Part shown: positions 1-8,700 of the stretch, in pieces
Position numbering within the stretch: the first letter of the stretch is position 1
Layout: every line of letters begins with the position of its first letter
Source of the DNA: Pirellulales bacterium
GTDB lineage: Bacteria > Planctomycetota > Planctomycetia > Pirellulales > DATAWG01
DNA: 33,184 nt
Direction: 5' to 3'
Assembly: GCA_035939775.1 (NCBI GenBank)
Contig: DASZFO010000201.1
Span: 1 to 33,184, forward strand
Notes under the pieces: generated by a model
The model's database searches: none
Told to the model about the DNA's origin: nothing
The model's input: the letters and a program-made list of their open reading frames with translations, nothing else
Position numbers and translations under genes: made by a program

Positions 1-1863
1 CCAAAGCTCTTTCAACCCGGACGTGATCGGATCGCCGGGATTAAACGCCGCTTCGTTGCCCGGCGTATGCTCGCCAATAAAGACGAACTCCCGCGGCAGC
101 GTCGAGATCGACGCGATCTTCGGATACGGGTCCCAGTCCTGCCAGATCACGGAGGCCGACGGCTGCGGCGGTCCGAACGGGCTGGTCGATTCCTTGGCGA
201 CCATCTTCACGCCCAATAGATCCCAAAGCTGCTGGATGTCTCCCTTGGGGCTCGGCATCTGGCCTCCCATCATCGGATTGCCGGCGCGCTTTTCCTCGCT
301 CGTGCCGGGCACTCCCGACATGAACGCGGGAAAGGGGTCCTCAAAGATGGCCGTCGGTTGGCCATGCTTGATCGAATTGATCAAATTGTCCAGCTTGGGT
401 TGATCGAGCGACGACGGCTGCACGGCTAGGAGCACGTCGAATTTCTCGATGGGCTTCGACGGATCGACCTGCACCACTTCATACTGCTTTTCCAGCTCGT
501 CGATGATCGGCTCCCGCGCACGAGCACCCATCGTGGCCATGTCGAAGCCGCCGAATAATTGGGCATCCGTCTGCACCACCCCCAAGCGCTTCCGCTTCTC
601 TTGAGCCACCGTAGCGATCGAACGGATCAGTTCGTATTCAATTGGCATGCCGCGATCGAAGAAGGGCATCACCACTTTCTCCAGCCCGCAGGTCACGGCC
701 ACGCCGAGGAAGATCTGCTCGTCCTTGATCGCCCCGCGCGTGGTCCCGACGACCGATTTCGATTTGATGCCGAATTGCTGATCGGCCAGCGTTGCTTCCT
801 CGGTGGTCGGCTCGGTGCTGACGATCCTCACCTGGATCGTGCCGCGTCCCAGCTTTTCGAACTCGTGCAGCGCCGTCAGCAAATTCAGCCGCGTTTGCAC
901 GTAGGTCTCGGGGACCGAGGGGCTAACATACGCTTCGATTACGATCGGCCGGCCTTTGGTGTCCAGTTTGCGCACCAGTTCCGCCGTGGCGGGCGAAAGG
1001 GAGCTGACCTTCTCGGCCGTCACGTCGTAGCGAACGTCGAACGACTCGACGATCATGTTCAACGCCGCCGCGATCAGGATCAGCGACGCGGCCCGAGCCA
1101 AGTAGTGCCCAAATAGCGAACTGCCGTCGCGCCCTCCGAGCCAGTGCCGCCGCCCGATCAACACCATGCAGAGATAGAGCATCACCACGACGAGCATCAG
1201 GAAATAAACCGTCGATCCCAGCCCGATCACGCCGCGGCCGAAATCACGGAACTGCTCCGCCAGCCCCCAATGCTTGATCGCCAGCGCCCAATCGGCGCTG
1301 CCGGTGAAGGTGTCGGCCCAGTCGGCCGCCACCAGCGGAGCGTTGAACACGACTCCCAGGATGAACGATACCGTCAGATTGCCGGTGAAAAACGATGCGA
1401 CCATCCCCGTGGCCAGCATCGCCAGGCCGACCATCCAATAGCCGAGATAGTTGGCGAGGAACAAAAAATAGTCCGGACTCCCCAACGACCGCAGAATCAT
1501 CACGTTGCACATGGCCGAGAACACGAGCGCCACCGTGAAGATGCCCACCGCCGCGAAATACTTCCCCAGCACCACGTCGAGATCGGAGGCCGGAATCGTG
1601 AGCAGCAGCTCGTCGGTCCCCTGCCGTCGCTCGTCGGCCCAGATTCCCATCGTGATCGCGGGGACGAAAATCAGCAGGATATACGGCAGATAGCGATTGA
1701 GCTGATCGAGATTCGCCAGATTTGCGTTGAAGAACTCATACGGCCAATAGGCGAACGCCGACGAGAGCACCACGAACAGGCAGATGAACACATAGCCCGT
1801 CGGGTTGTTGAAATAGCTCAGGAGGTTGCGGCGAAAGATGGCGCCGATGACGTGCAATTTCAT
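1..1863 (-). CDS. GldF-GldG fusion: ABC-2 permease joined to a Gldg-type domain (partial)
   Basis: The reading frame starts at ATG 1863 and stays open to base 1, giving 621 residues with the C-terminus outside the window. The first ~240 residues are a six-helix ABC-2 type permease (opening MKLHVIGAIFRRNL, with hydrophobic stretches throughout and the WADERRQGTDELLLTIP segment typical of Gld/Nos-type permeases). After a further helix (SLILIAAALNMIVES, about residues 275-290) comes a soluble extracytoplasmic part (RYDVTAEKVSSLSPAT, then VVQVDPSKPIEKFDVLLAV) matching the Gldg domain of gliding-motility ABC proteins. GldF and GldG are separate in Bacteroidetes; here they are one chain. An in-frame TAG lies 24 bases upstream, so the start cannot move much. 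The ATPase gene lies 191 bases upstream on the same strand and the pair should form one exporter. The substrate is unknown, and non-gliding planctomycetes also carry this system. Confidence 0.88.
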   Translation of the reverse strand, partial: MKLHVIGAIFRRNLLSYFNNPTGYVFICLFVVLSSAFAYWPYEFFNANLANLDQLNRYLPYILLIFVPAITMGIWADERRQGTDELLLTIPASDLDVVLGKYFAAVGIFTVALVFSAMCNVMILRSLGSPDYFLFLANYLGYWMVGLAMLATGMVASFFTGNLTVSFILGVVFNAPLVAADWADTFTGSADWALAIKHWGLAEQFRDFGRGVIGLGSTVYFLMLVVVMLYLCMVLIGRRHWLGGRDGSSLFGHYLARAASLILIAAALNMIVESFDVRYDVTAEKVSSLSPATAELVRKLDTKGRPIVIEAYVSPSVPETYVQTRLNLLTALHEFEKLGRGTIQVRIVSTEPTTEEATLADQQFGIKSKSVVGTTRGAIKDEQIFLGVAVTCGLEKVVMPFFDRGMPIEYELIRSIATVAQEKRKRLGVVQTDAQLFGGFDMATMGARAREPIIDELEKQYEVVQVDPSKPIEKFDVLLAVQPSSLDQPKLDNLINSIKHGQPTAIFEDPFPAFMSGVPGTSEEKRAGNPMMGGQMPSPKGDIQQLWDLLGVKMVAKESTSPFGPPQPSASVIWQDWDPYPKIASISTLPREFVFIGEHTPGNEAAFNPGDPITSGLKELW

Positions 1864-1934
1864 GTGAATGTCGAATTTCTAATGACGAATGACTAGGGAA
1901 TGTCGAAGATCCGTCGCGGCGGGACGAAGCTTGT

Positions 1935-2013
1935 GTAGGGTGCGTCAAGGCTTTGCGCCGACGCACCGTCGCGAGCAATTCCGGTGCGTCCGCGCGGACT
2001 TGACGCACCCTAC
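1935..2013. repeat. nested-palindrome intergenic repeat, copy 1
   Basis: This 79-base element is bounded by a perfect 15-base inverted repeat, GTAGGGTGCGTCAAG and CTTGACGCACCCTAC. Inside it is a second inverted pair built on GACGCACC and GGTGCGTC, so the 8-mer and its complement occur four times and the element can fold into nested stems. It matches copy 2 (5642-5720) at 73 of 79 positions. It lies between the GldA-type ATPase gene and the GldF-GldG fusion. No protein is encoded. It resembles REP or MITE-like sequences; which enzyme moves it cannot be seen here. Confidence 0.92.
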
Positions 2014-2054
2014 ACTGTTTCTTGGCGGGTCGTTTGTCATATGGTCTGGCGGCG

Positions 2055-2795
2055 TCATGCGACGGCCGCCGGCGACAATTCGTGGAAATGTTCGTCGAGC
2101 GGTTTACCGTCACTTAGCAGCTCCGATGTTGGGCCGTCGAACACCAGCCGCCCTTCGTTGATGAACAGCACTCGGCTGGCCACCGCCGGCACCTCTTGCA
2201 GGATGTGCGTCGAGAGCAGGATTGTCTTGTTCTGGCCCAGGCGGCGGATTGTGTCGCGGACCTCGCGGATTTGGTTCGGATCGAGCCCGGCGGTCGGCTC
2301 GTCGAGAATCAGCACTTCCGGCTCGTGCAATAGCACCTGGGCCATCCCCACCCGCTGCCGAAACCCCTTCGACAGCTTGCCGATCGCCTTGCCGATCACG
2401 CTCCGCAGGGCGCACAACTCGACCACCGCCTCGATCCGCTCCCGCTTGCGAGCCGGCGGCATCCCGCGGGCGTCGGCGAAGAATTCCAACAGCGCCCGGG
2501 GAGTCATATCAGGATAGAGCGGGCCGTTTTCCGGCAGATAGCCCAACACGGCAGCGCCGGCCATGCGGTCGAAGGCCATGTCGTGCCCGGCGATCCTGGC
2601 GATCCCCGCGGTCGGGGAGAGATAGCCGGTGAGCAGCTTCATCGTGGTGCTCTTTCCGGCCCCGTTCGGACCGAGAAACGCCACGACCTCGCCGCGATGG
2701 ATTTTGAACGAAACGTCGTCGATCGCTGCGAAGTCGCCATAGTATTTCGAGAGGCCCGCGGCCTCGATCATGGCGGCTTCCGACTGGTCACTCAT
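2055..2795 (-). CDS. ABC transporter ATP-binding protein, GldA type
   Basis: This 246-residue ATPase energises the permease encoded just downstream on the same strand. Walker A is GPNGAGKS (residues 42-49), the signature motif is LSKGFRQR (141-148), Walker B is VLILDE (161-166), and the switch histidine follows at about residue 197 (LSTHILQEV). Length and order are those of a single-domain ATPase of the GldA / ABC-2 exporter class. The start is ATG 2795, supported by AGGAGA about nine bases upstream; an internal ATG at codon 9 is a less likely start. It would sit on the cytoplasmic face with the GldF-GldG fusion. A copy of the nested-palindrome repeat lies between this gene and its partner, so the two messages might be differently stable. 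The family assignment is firm; the substrate is not known. Confidence 0.93.
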   Translation of the reverse strand: MSDQSEAAMIEAAGLSKYYGDFAAIDDVSFKIHRGEVVAFLGPNGAGKSTTMKLLTGYLSPTAGIARIAGHDMAFDRMAGAAVLGYLPENGPLYPDMTPRALLEFFADARGMPPARKRERIEAVVELCALRSVIGKAIGKLSKGFRQRVGMAQVLLHEPEVLILDEPTAGLDPNQIREVRDTIRRLGQNKTILLSTHILQEVPAVASRVLFINEGRLVFDGPTSELLSDGKPLDEHFHELSPAAVA

Positions 2796-2921
2796 CGTTC
2801 GAATTCTCCTGAGTTTTTAATACGCAGACAACCGGGCGATGGTTCCGCTCATCGCGTCACATCCACGTTGCCTGCGATCGGCCTCAAATGGCTGACCCGC
2901 CCGAGCGCCGCTAGTGTAAGC

Positions 2922-2950
2922 ATCCTAAGAACTTAGCATTCGTTCGGCAA
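2922..2950 (-). promoter_or_regulatory. candidate sigma-70-like promoter for the Gld exporter genes
   Basis: Read on the minus strand, TTGCCG (2950-2945) is followed after exactly 17 bases by TAGGAT (2927-2922), about 120 bases before the GldA start. Four of six -10 positions and four of six -35 positions agree with the sigma-70 consensus. The spacer contains the short palindrome CTAAGAACTTAG. This is pattern matching only; no transcript evidence is available. Confidence 0.3.
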
Positions 2951-3024
2951 GGTCTGTCCGGGCCCCGTTCCATTACGGATCAAACACTCCCTTGGGTCGC
3001 GGATTACGTCGCGAAATCCGCCCG

Positions 3025-3867
3025 CTACCAACGCGATAATGGGTCATACGGTTGCACGTATGGTTCCAACTGTCCGCGAGAATAAAGCCGTTGAACGGAA
3101 GGCAACGTGCTCCCTTGAAGAAAAGGCACGAGTCTCGAATCTCCATATTTGACCACCGCTTGCCATGCCTGATCCTGTTCCGCGCGATTCGAGCTTGCAA
3201 GGTCCACACGGAGGGAGTTCAATCCCACCTTCTCTCCAATTAGGCGCAATAGCTCTTCGGGATCGGTGCGCGCGGCTCCTTTGATTGAGAATGCAATGGG
3301 ATTCGCATCGAAGCGGCAGGCAATCTCGGTACCCTTCGGATTGACGCCGGCAAACTTCGTGGAATCGAATGCAATCCAAAGCTGATAGTCTCCTTCGGGC
3401 AACGGCAGCTTGCGTCCTTGTGGTAGAAAATACTGCAAACAGATGTCGCTTTTGAAGGATTCGCCCGGCGCTAGCGTCTGAAAGTCGGGTGGGCCGGAGT
3501 AAGACCCGATGTAAAAATCGGACGGCTCAAGATTCGCGACCCCCGATTTCCCGCGCGTAAGGCGGATACCAAAGGCCATGGTCGACCACCACCCGCTCGG
3601 CATTCGCGGCATGATGAGTTTGTATGAGCTCTTTGAATTGTTTTTCAATTCCAGTTCCAAGCGGATTGGATCGCCAATGCGATACGTCTTGGTATCTACC
3701 TGCGCGCGGAGTTCGACACCTTCAGGCGCCAAAAAACTGGGATCCGGCGGAGGTCGAAACCGACTGGCGAGCCATGCAAAGGCAACGCAAAACACTGTGA
3801 CTGCGATCAAGACCGTTCGCAGACGGAATTGAAAGTATGATCGCGGAATTTGCGGGATGCGTGGCAT
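3025..3867 (-). CDS. membrane-anchored hypothetical protein with Ig-like region
   Basis: The function is not recognised. The protein is 280 residues from ATG 3867, which has GGAG eight bases upstream; an alternative start six codons earlier has no such site. The N-terminus carries FQFRLRTVLIAVTVF followed by a hydrophobic stretch (about residues 15-35), an opening common in planctomycete inner-membrane or secreted proteins. The following ~170 residues (from ELRAQVDTKTYRIGDP) look like a beta-sandwich of the kind seen in BsuPI-like or Ig-like extracellular domains, and the last ~80 residues are helical. It is monocistronic on the minus strand, with unrelated neighbours. The anchoring is seen in the sequence; the fold is an inference. 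Confidence 0.75.
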   Translation of the reverse strand: MPRIPQIPRSYFQFRLRTVLIAVTVFCVAFAWLASRFRPPPDPSFLAPEGVELRAQVDTKTYRIGDPIRLELELKNNSKSSYKLIMPRMPSGWWSTMAFGIRLTRGKSGVANLEPSDFYIGSYSGPPDFQTLAPGESFKSDICLQYFLPQGRKLPLPEGDYQLWIAFDSTKFAGVNPKGTEIACRFDANPIAFSIKGAARTDPEELLRLIGEKVGLNSLRVDLASSNRAEQDQAWQAVVKYGDSRLVPFLQGSTLPSVQRLYSRGQLEPYVQPYDPLSRW

Positions 3868-3912
3868 CTGTTGTGCTCCAAACAATCTCGCAATTGAAAT
3901 CCCAGATTGTCT

Positions 3913-3937
3913 CTTGGCGTCCTTGGCGTCTTGGCGG
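3913..3937. repeat. 'cttggcgtcc' micro-repeat downstream of nadB
   Basis: CTTGGCGTC occurs in tandem here (period about 9 bases), followed by TTGGCGG. Its reverse complement, CCAAGGACGCCAAG, occurs at 5611-5624, directly upstream of nadB. The two sites therefore flank nadB in opposite orientation. The rest of the 125-base gap between nadB and the hypothetical gene shows no gene. Confidence 0.6.
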
Positions 3938-3992
3938 TTTGCAAATCGTTTCCGTCGCAGGCAGCATCGGCCACGAGGATCAGCAGCGTCGG

Positions 3993-5597
3993 CTACGGCT
4001 GGCGATGAAAGGAAATGTGCCGCTGCCAGTGGAGGTCATCGGTCTTGGGGAAGTCGGTGCGGACATGGACGCCGCGAGTTTCTTCGCGTTCGAGGGCGGC
4101 GGCGATCATGATCCGGGAGACGAGCAGCATGTTTTGCAGCTCCCAGCCTTGCGGGCCATTGAATTGGCGGCCGAGCACGTAGCGGCACCAGCGCTCGATG
4201 TCCTCGGCCGCTTCGGCGAGCTTCACGCCATCGCGCTCGACTCCCGCCGCGCGCCACATCAGGCTCTTGAGCGTATTGCGGATATCGGCCAGATCGAGCG
4301 GCTCGGCGCTTTCCTCGACGCGGGCATTCCCAAGCGGCAGCGCGCGGAAATCGTCAGACAGGGCGAGCGCCTCGCGGCTGGCCCCTTCGCCGGCGTGAGC
4401 GCCGTAGACCAGCCCTTCGAGCAGGCTATTCGACGCCAGACGGTTCGCCCCGTGCAGGCCGCTGGAAGTCACTTCACCGGCGGCCCACAGGCCGGGGATC
4501 GCCGTGCGCCCCTCGAGATCGACCGTCACGCCGCCGATCATGTAATGCGCGCCCGGCCGAACCGGAATTCGATCGCGGGCTAAATCCAAGCCAAATTCGG
4601 CGCACAGGGCCGCGATGCCGGGGAAGCGGGCGCGCACGTTCAAATCCGTGAGGTGCCGCAGATCGAGATAGACATTCGGATGCCGCGTCTTCGCCATCTG
4701 GGAGACAATCGCCCGACTGACGATGTCGCGCGGGGCGAGTTCGGCGCGGGGATCGTATTCCGGCATGAAGCGATAGCCGCTGCGATCGACGAGCCACGCT
4801 CCAGCCCCGCGGATCGCCTCGGTGATCAGATTGCGACTGGAGCCGGCGATATAAAGCACGGTGGGATGGAACTGCATGAACTCCATGTCGCGCAGCTCAG
4901 CGCCGGCCCGATAGGCGATCGCCAAGCCGTCGCCCGTGGCGACTTCGGGGTTCGTCGTTTCACGAAAAACCTGGCCGGCGCCGCCGGTGCAGAGGATCGT
5001 CTGCTTGGCCCAGACGAGCGTCTTGCCGTGGACAGGATTCCAAACGAGCACCCCGCGGCACGTGCCTTCGTGAGTCAATAGATCGAGCGTGAACGTGTTC
5101 GGCCAGGTCTCGATGTTCGTCAGCCGCTCGGTCCATTCGATGACGGCCCGCATCACTTCCTTGCCGGTCGCGTCTCCCAGGGCATGGACGATGCGATGGT
5201 GGCTGTGCCCTCCCTCGCGGCCCAGCGCGATCTCGCCGGCTTCGAGGTCGAAATGCGTTCCCCAGCGGATCAACTCATGGATGCGATCGGGCGATTCGCG
5301 GACCACCATCTCGACGACGGCCGGATCGCAAAGTTTGCCGCCAGCGGAGAGTGTGTCGGCGATATGGTCCTCGAAGCGGTCCTCGGGATCGAGCACGCTG
5401 GCGATGCCCCCTTGGGCATATTGGCTGTTCGATTTTTGCAAGCTGTCCTTGGTGACGACCAGGACGGAGAGCTTCGGGTCGACGGCGATCGCCGCCCGCA
5501 GGCCCGCCAATCCGCCGCCGACAATCAGCACGTCGGTAAACGCGTGCGGCACGCGCTTGGGGTGGAAGGGGACAAGATAACGGGGAGATTCAGTCAC
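3993..5597 (-). CDS. nadB: L-aspartate oxidase
   Basis: NadB oxidises L-aspartate to iminoaspartate, the first step of de novo NAD synthesis, using FAD in the cytoplasm. The 534-residue product has the N-terminal dinucleotide motif GGGLAGLRAA (27-36), the family motif NSQYAQGGIASV (about 57-68), HHRIVHALGDATG (about 133-145), MQFHPTVLY in the substrate-binding region, and the C-terminal FAD loop GLHGANRLASNSLLEGLV. A helical C-terminal domain follows, as in the succinate dehydrogenase/fumarate reductase flavoprotein family. Length is normal for NadB. The start is GTG 5597, since no in-frame ATG occurs before the FAD motif; no Shine-Dalgarno site is visible. NadA and NadC are not in the window. 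A repeat fragment and a nested-palindrome element lie immediately upstream of the start. Confidence 0.96.
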   Translation of the reverse strand: MTESPRYLVPFHPKRVPHAFTDVLIVGGGLAGLRAAIAVDPKLSVLVVTKDSLQKSNSQYAQGGIASVLDPEDRFEDHIADTLSAGGKLCDPAVVEMVVRESPDRIHELIRWGTHFDLEAGEIALGREGGHSHHRIVHALGDATGKEVMRAVIEWTERLTNIETWPNTFTLDLLTHEGTCRGVLVWNPVHGKTLVWAKQTILCTGGAGQVFRETTNPEVATGDGLAIAYRAGAELRDMEFMQFHPTVLYIAGSSRNLITEAIRGAGAWLVDRSGYRFMPEYDPRAELAPRDIVSRAIVSQMAKTRHPNVYLDLRHLTDLNVRARFPGIAALCAEFGLDLARDRIPVRPGAHYMIGGVTVDLEGRTAIPGLWAAGEVTSSGLHGANRLASNSLLEGLVYGAHAGEGASREALALSDDFRALPLGNARVEESAEPLDLADIRNTLKSLMWRAAGVERDGVKLAEAAEDIERWCRYVLGRQFNGPQGWELQNMLLVSRIMIAAALEREETRGVHVRTDFPKTDDLHWQRHISFHRQP

Positions 5598-5641
5598 GGA
5601 TCGTGAACCACCAAGGACGCCAAGAAGCGTCGAAAAGTCCC

Positions 5642-5720
5642 GTAGGGTGCGTCAAGGCTTTACGCAGACGCACCGTCGCGAGCGAGGCCGGTGCGTCTGC
5701 GCGGACTTGACGCACCCTAC
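5642..5720. repeat. nested-palindrome intergenic repeat, copy 2
   Basis: This 79-base element has the same outer 15-base inverted repeat and inner GACGCACC/GGTGCGTC pair as copy 1, differing at only six positions. It lies between the stop of the DUF4175-like gene (5751) and the start of nadB (5597), both read on the minus strand. It could act as a hairpin terminator or mRNA 3' stabiliser for the upstream gene, but this is inference. Confidence 0.92.
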
Positions 5721-5750
5721 GACTTGACATCTTGGCCGTTGATTGACGAA

Positions 5751-8700
5751 TTATTTCCCGCCGCGGAGGGCGCCCTGCTGGAATGCTTCGAACTGTTCGC
5801 GGTATTCAGAGGGCATGCCGCTGTCGTTCGATTCTTGGACACCATGCTGCTTGTCGTTGGCCGAACGGTCGCCGCTGAGGCTGATTTGCCCGGCCCGAGA
5901 GCCGAGGTTGCGGAGCAAGTCGTTCATATTCCGCCGGGCGCGGTCCCCTTCCGGGCCGTCCGTCTTGGCCGCAGCTTTCATTTGATCGAGCCGTTCGGCG
6001 AGCTTGCGGGCGTCGGCGGGAGTCCAATTCAACTCCTTGAGCAGATCCGGGTTTCCCTTCTTCAACCGGTCGAGCGCGAGATCGAACTGCTTCTTGGCGA
6101 ATTCCATGTTCGCCTCGTCGCCGTTGGTCGGGCCGCCGCCGGGCGCTACGCCGTCGGGCAACGGTCCTGTTCGATTGCCCCCCGCACCCGAATCTCCACC
6201 GCCACCCTGGCCCTGGTCTCCCGGCTGGTTCGACGCCGATCCTTCGTTTGACGGCTTGTCGGATGATGCCGAGCCATTGCCGCTTTGATTACCCGCTTGG
6301 CCGGTGGCATGATCCGATTGCTTGTCGCTGCCGGGCTGGCTGGAAACTTCGCCCTTACCGGCGCCTTGTGATCGGCCCTTCCCTTCATCGGCGGCCGAAT
6401 TCTGCCCCGCACCACCGGTTCCGGCCTGGTTAGCGCTCTGCCCGGCGCCGGCCTTGCCTCCGCCTGAGCGGTCCCCTTCTTCTCCGCCTTTGGAATTCGA
6501 TTCCTTGGGGCTGGTGCTGGGGGATTTGGCGTTGTTCGAGGAATCGGAACTCTCCGCCGATTTGCCGTCGTTCGAGTCGGACTTGTTTTCCTTGGGTTTG
6601 TTCCCTTCCTGGGGGCTCGGCGAGCCGCTTTTGTCATTTCCTTTCTCGCCGGAACCGGGGTTGCCCTTCATTGTCTCAGGATCGCCACCTTTGGCATCCG
6701 GCTGCTGCTTGCCGCCGCTGTCCGCTTGATCGTGCTTCTGATCGCTGGGTTGCGAGCCTTGCTTGGCTTGAGCGCCCTTGCCTTGCTTTGAAGGATCGGA
6801 CGTGCCCGGCTTGTTCTCGCCGTTTTCGGCGTTGCTGTTCTTGTTGTCGGCGGAGGATTTCTCGCCAGCGTTCGTCTTGGAGCCGGAGGGCTCGCTGCTT
6901 TTGTCGCTGGGAGGTTGATTGCCCTTTTGAGCATTGTCGCCCGGCTGCGATTTATCTCCGCCTTGCGCTTTGTCGCTTGGCTGCGATTCACTGGCCTCAT
7001 TCGATTGCTGGCTACCTTGCTGCTTGTCCGCGCCTTGCGACTTTTCGTTGCCGGGCGGTTTGTCGCCTGATTGAGTCTTGTCGCCCGACTGGCGTTTTTC
7101 ACTCGATTTGTCCGACTGACCGCTCTTCGAGTTTTGATCGCTACCCGGGCGCTGGTCGCCGGTAGAGCCTGAGTTCTGTGAATTGCCGGGCTGCTGATTC
7201 GGATCGGGTTTTTGCTGCGGCGCGGCCTTATCACCGGCATCGCGCCTATCGCCGCTGCCGGTTTGTTGTTTGCCGGATTGTTGATCGCCGCTCTGCTTGG
7301 CGCCGGTATGATCGTCAGGGCCGTTCTGAGCGCCGTCCGGTTTTTCGCCGTGCTTGTGATCCGCGTCGTTCGGCTGATGGCCCGACTTTTCGCTGGCCGA
7401 TTTGTCGCTCCCCGTGCCCGGTTTGCCGTTCGGGAACGGACCGCCGCTCCCTTTCGGATCGTGCGATGGAGTGCCTGAAGACCCGTCCGACGCACCGTCG
7501 CCGCTCGACCCTGGCTGGTTGGACTTCGACGATTGGCCGTCGTTCTTCGCGCCCTGCTGGCCGGACTGTTGACCGCCTGATTGTCCCAAAGCACCCGGTC
7601 GCTGCTGATTCTGCTGGTCAAGCGTTTTCGCTAGCGACTTGACCGCATCGGCGCTGTTGTCTGACGAGGATTGTTGATCCTCGCTGCCCGAGCCCTCGTC
7701 TGGCTTGCCCGATTGACCGGCGCTCGACGACTTCGCCCCGGACTTATCGCCGTGCGATGGATCGCCGCTCTTCTGTCCGGAATCCTGCGGGTTGGAAGCT
7801 CCGGACGAATTGCCGCTGGAATTCTGCTTCCCGCCGTCGCTACTGTCGCCGCTGGACGTTTTTTGCCCGTTCGAACCGCCGCCCGAATCCTGTTTGCCGC
7901 CTTGTTGCTTTTCACGCTGCTGCTTGTCGCCTTGATTCTTGTCGCCCTGCTGCGTATCCCCCTGCTGCTTGTTGCCTTGTTGCCCGCCGTCTTGTTTCTT
8001 ATTCCCTTGTTGATTGTCACCTTGATTCTTGTCGTCCCGTTGCTGGCTCCGTTGTTGCTTGTCGGCGTTTCGCGATGGCTTGTCTTGTTGCCGGTTGTCG
8101 CGGCCCGCTTTGTCGTTCTGGCTGCCCTGTTTGTTGTCAGGATTGTTGTCGGCATCAGGCGACTGCTGGTCGTTCGGATTGTTGTCGTTCCGGTCCTTGG
8201 TGTTGTGATCGGAATGTTGCTCATCCTTCGGCTTGGATGGATCGTCGCTGTTGTCGTTTGGATTCTGATCGGCTTGATTCTGGTTGGCATCGCCGGCGCC
8301 CGCTTCGTTCGAGGGGCGGCGTTGTTCCGCCTTCACGATCCGGATTTGGCGATGGGCCGTGTGCGCTTCGTTGGCGGTCGGAGTTCGATTGTCCTTGGCA
8401 GTGGCCCAATAGCTGACCGAATCCCCTTCTTTCAAGCCGAGTCGGCCGGGTTGAAAAACAAACTTGGCGTCGAGCGGCCCTTCATGCCGCGCCGAGAGCA
8501 GCTTCTTGTCGAGCACCGGCTTTTCGTCTGACTCGGCGGAGAGCGTCACCTCGGCCAGCGCGAAATCCGGATCGGCAGCCCGCACTTCGAGCGCCAGGCT
8601 GCCGTTGGCCGGCACCTCGACTTCATCCTTCTCAGGGGCCAAGAACTTGACCTCCGGCGGCAAATCGGCGAACACGTCGATCTTGTATTGAGCGGGTTCC

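Noticed and set aside
3837-5606. Several plus-strand frames over nadB (up to 248 codons)
   Set aside because: They are antisense to a gene with all NadB motifs; such frames are common in GC-rich DNA.
6668-8531. Long open frames of 219-317 codons on both strands over the low-complexity region
   Set aside because: They are other-frame readings of the Gln/Asn/Ser repeat DNA of the DUF4175-like gene; products are runs of Arg/Thr/Asn or Leu/Val with no folded domain or ribosome binding site.
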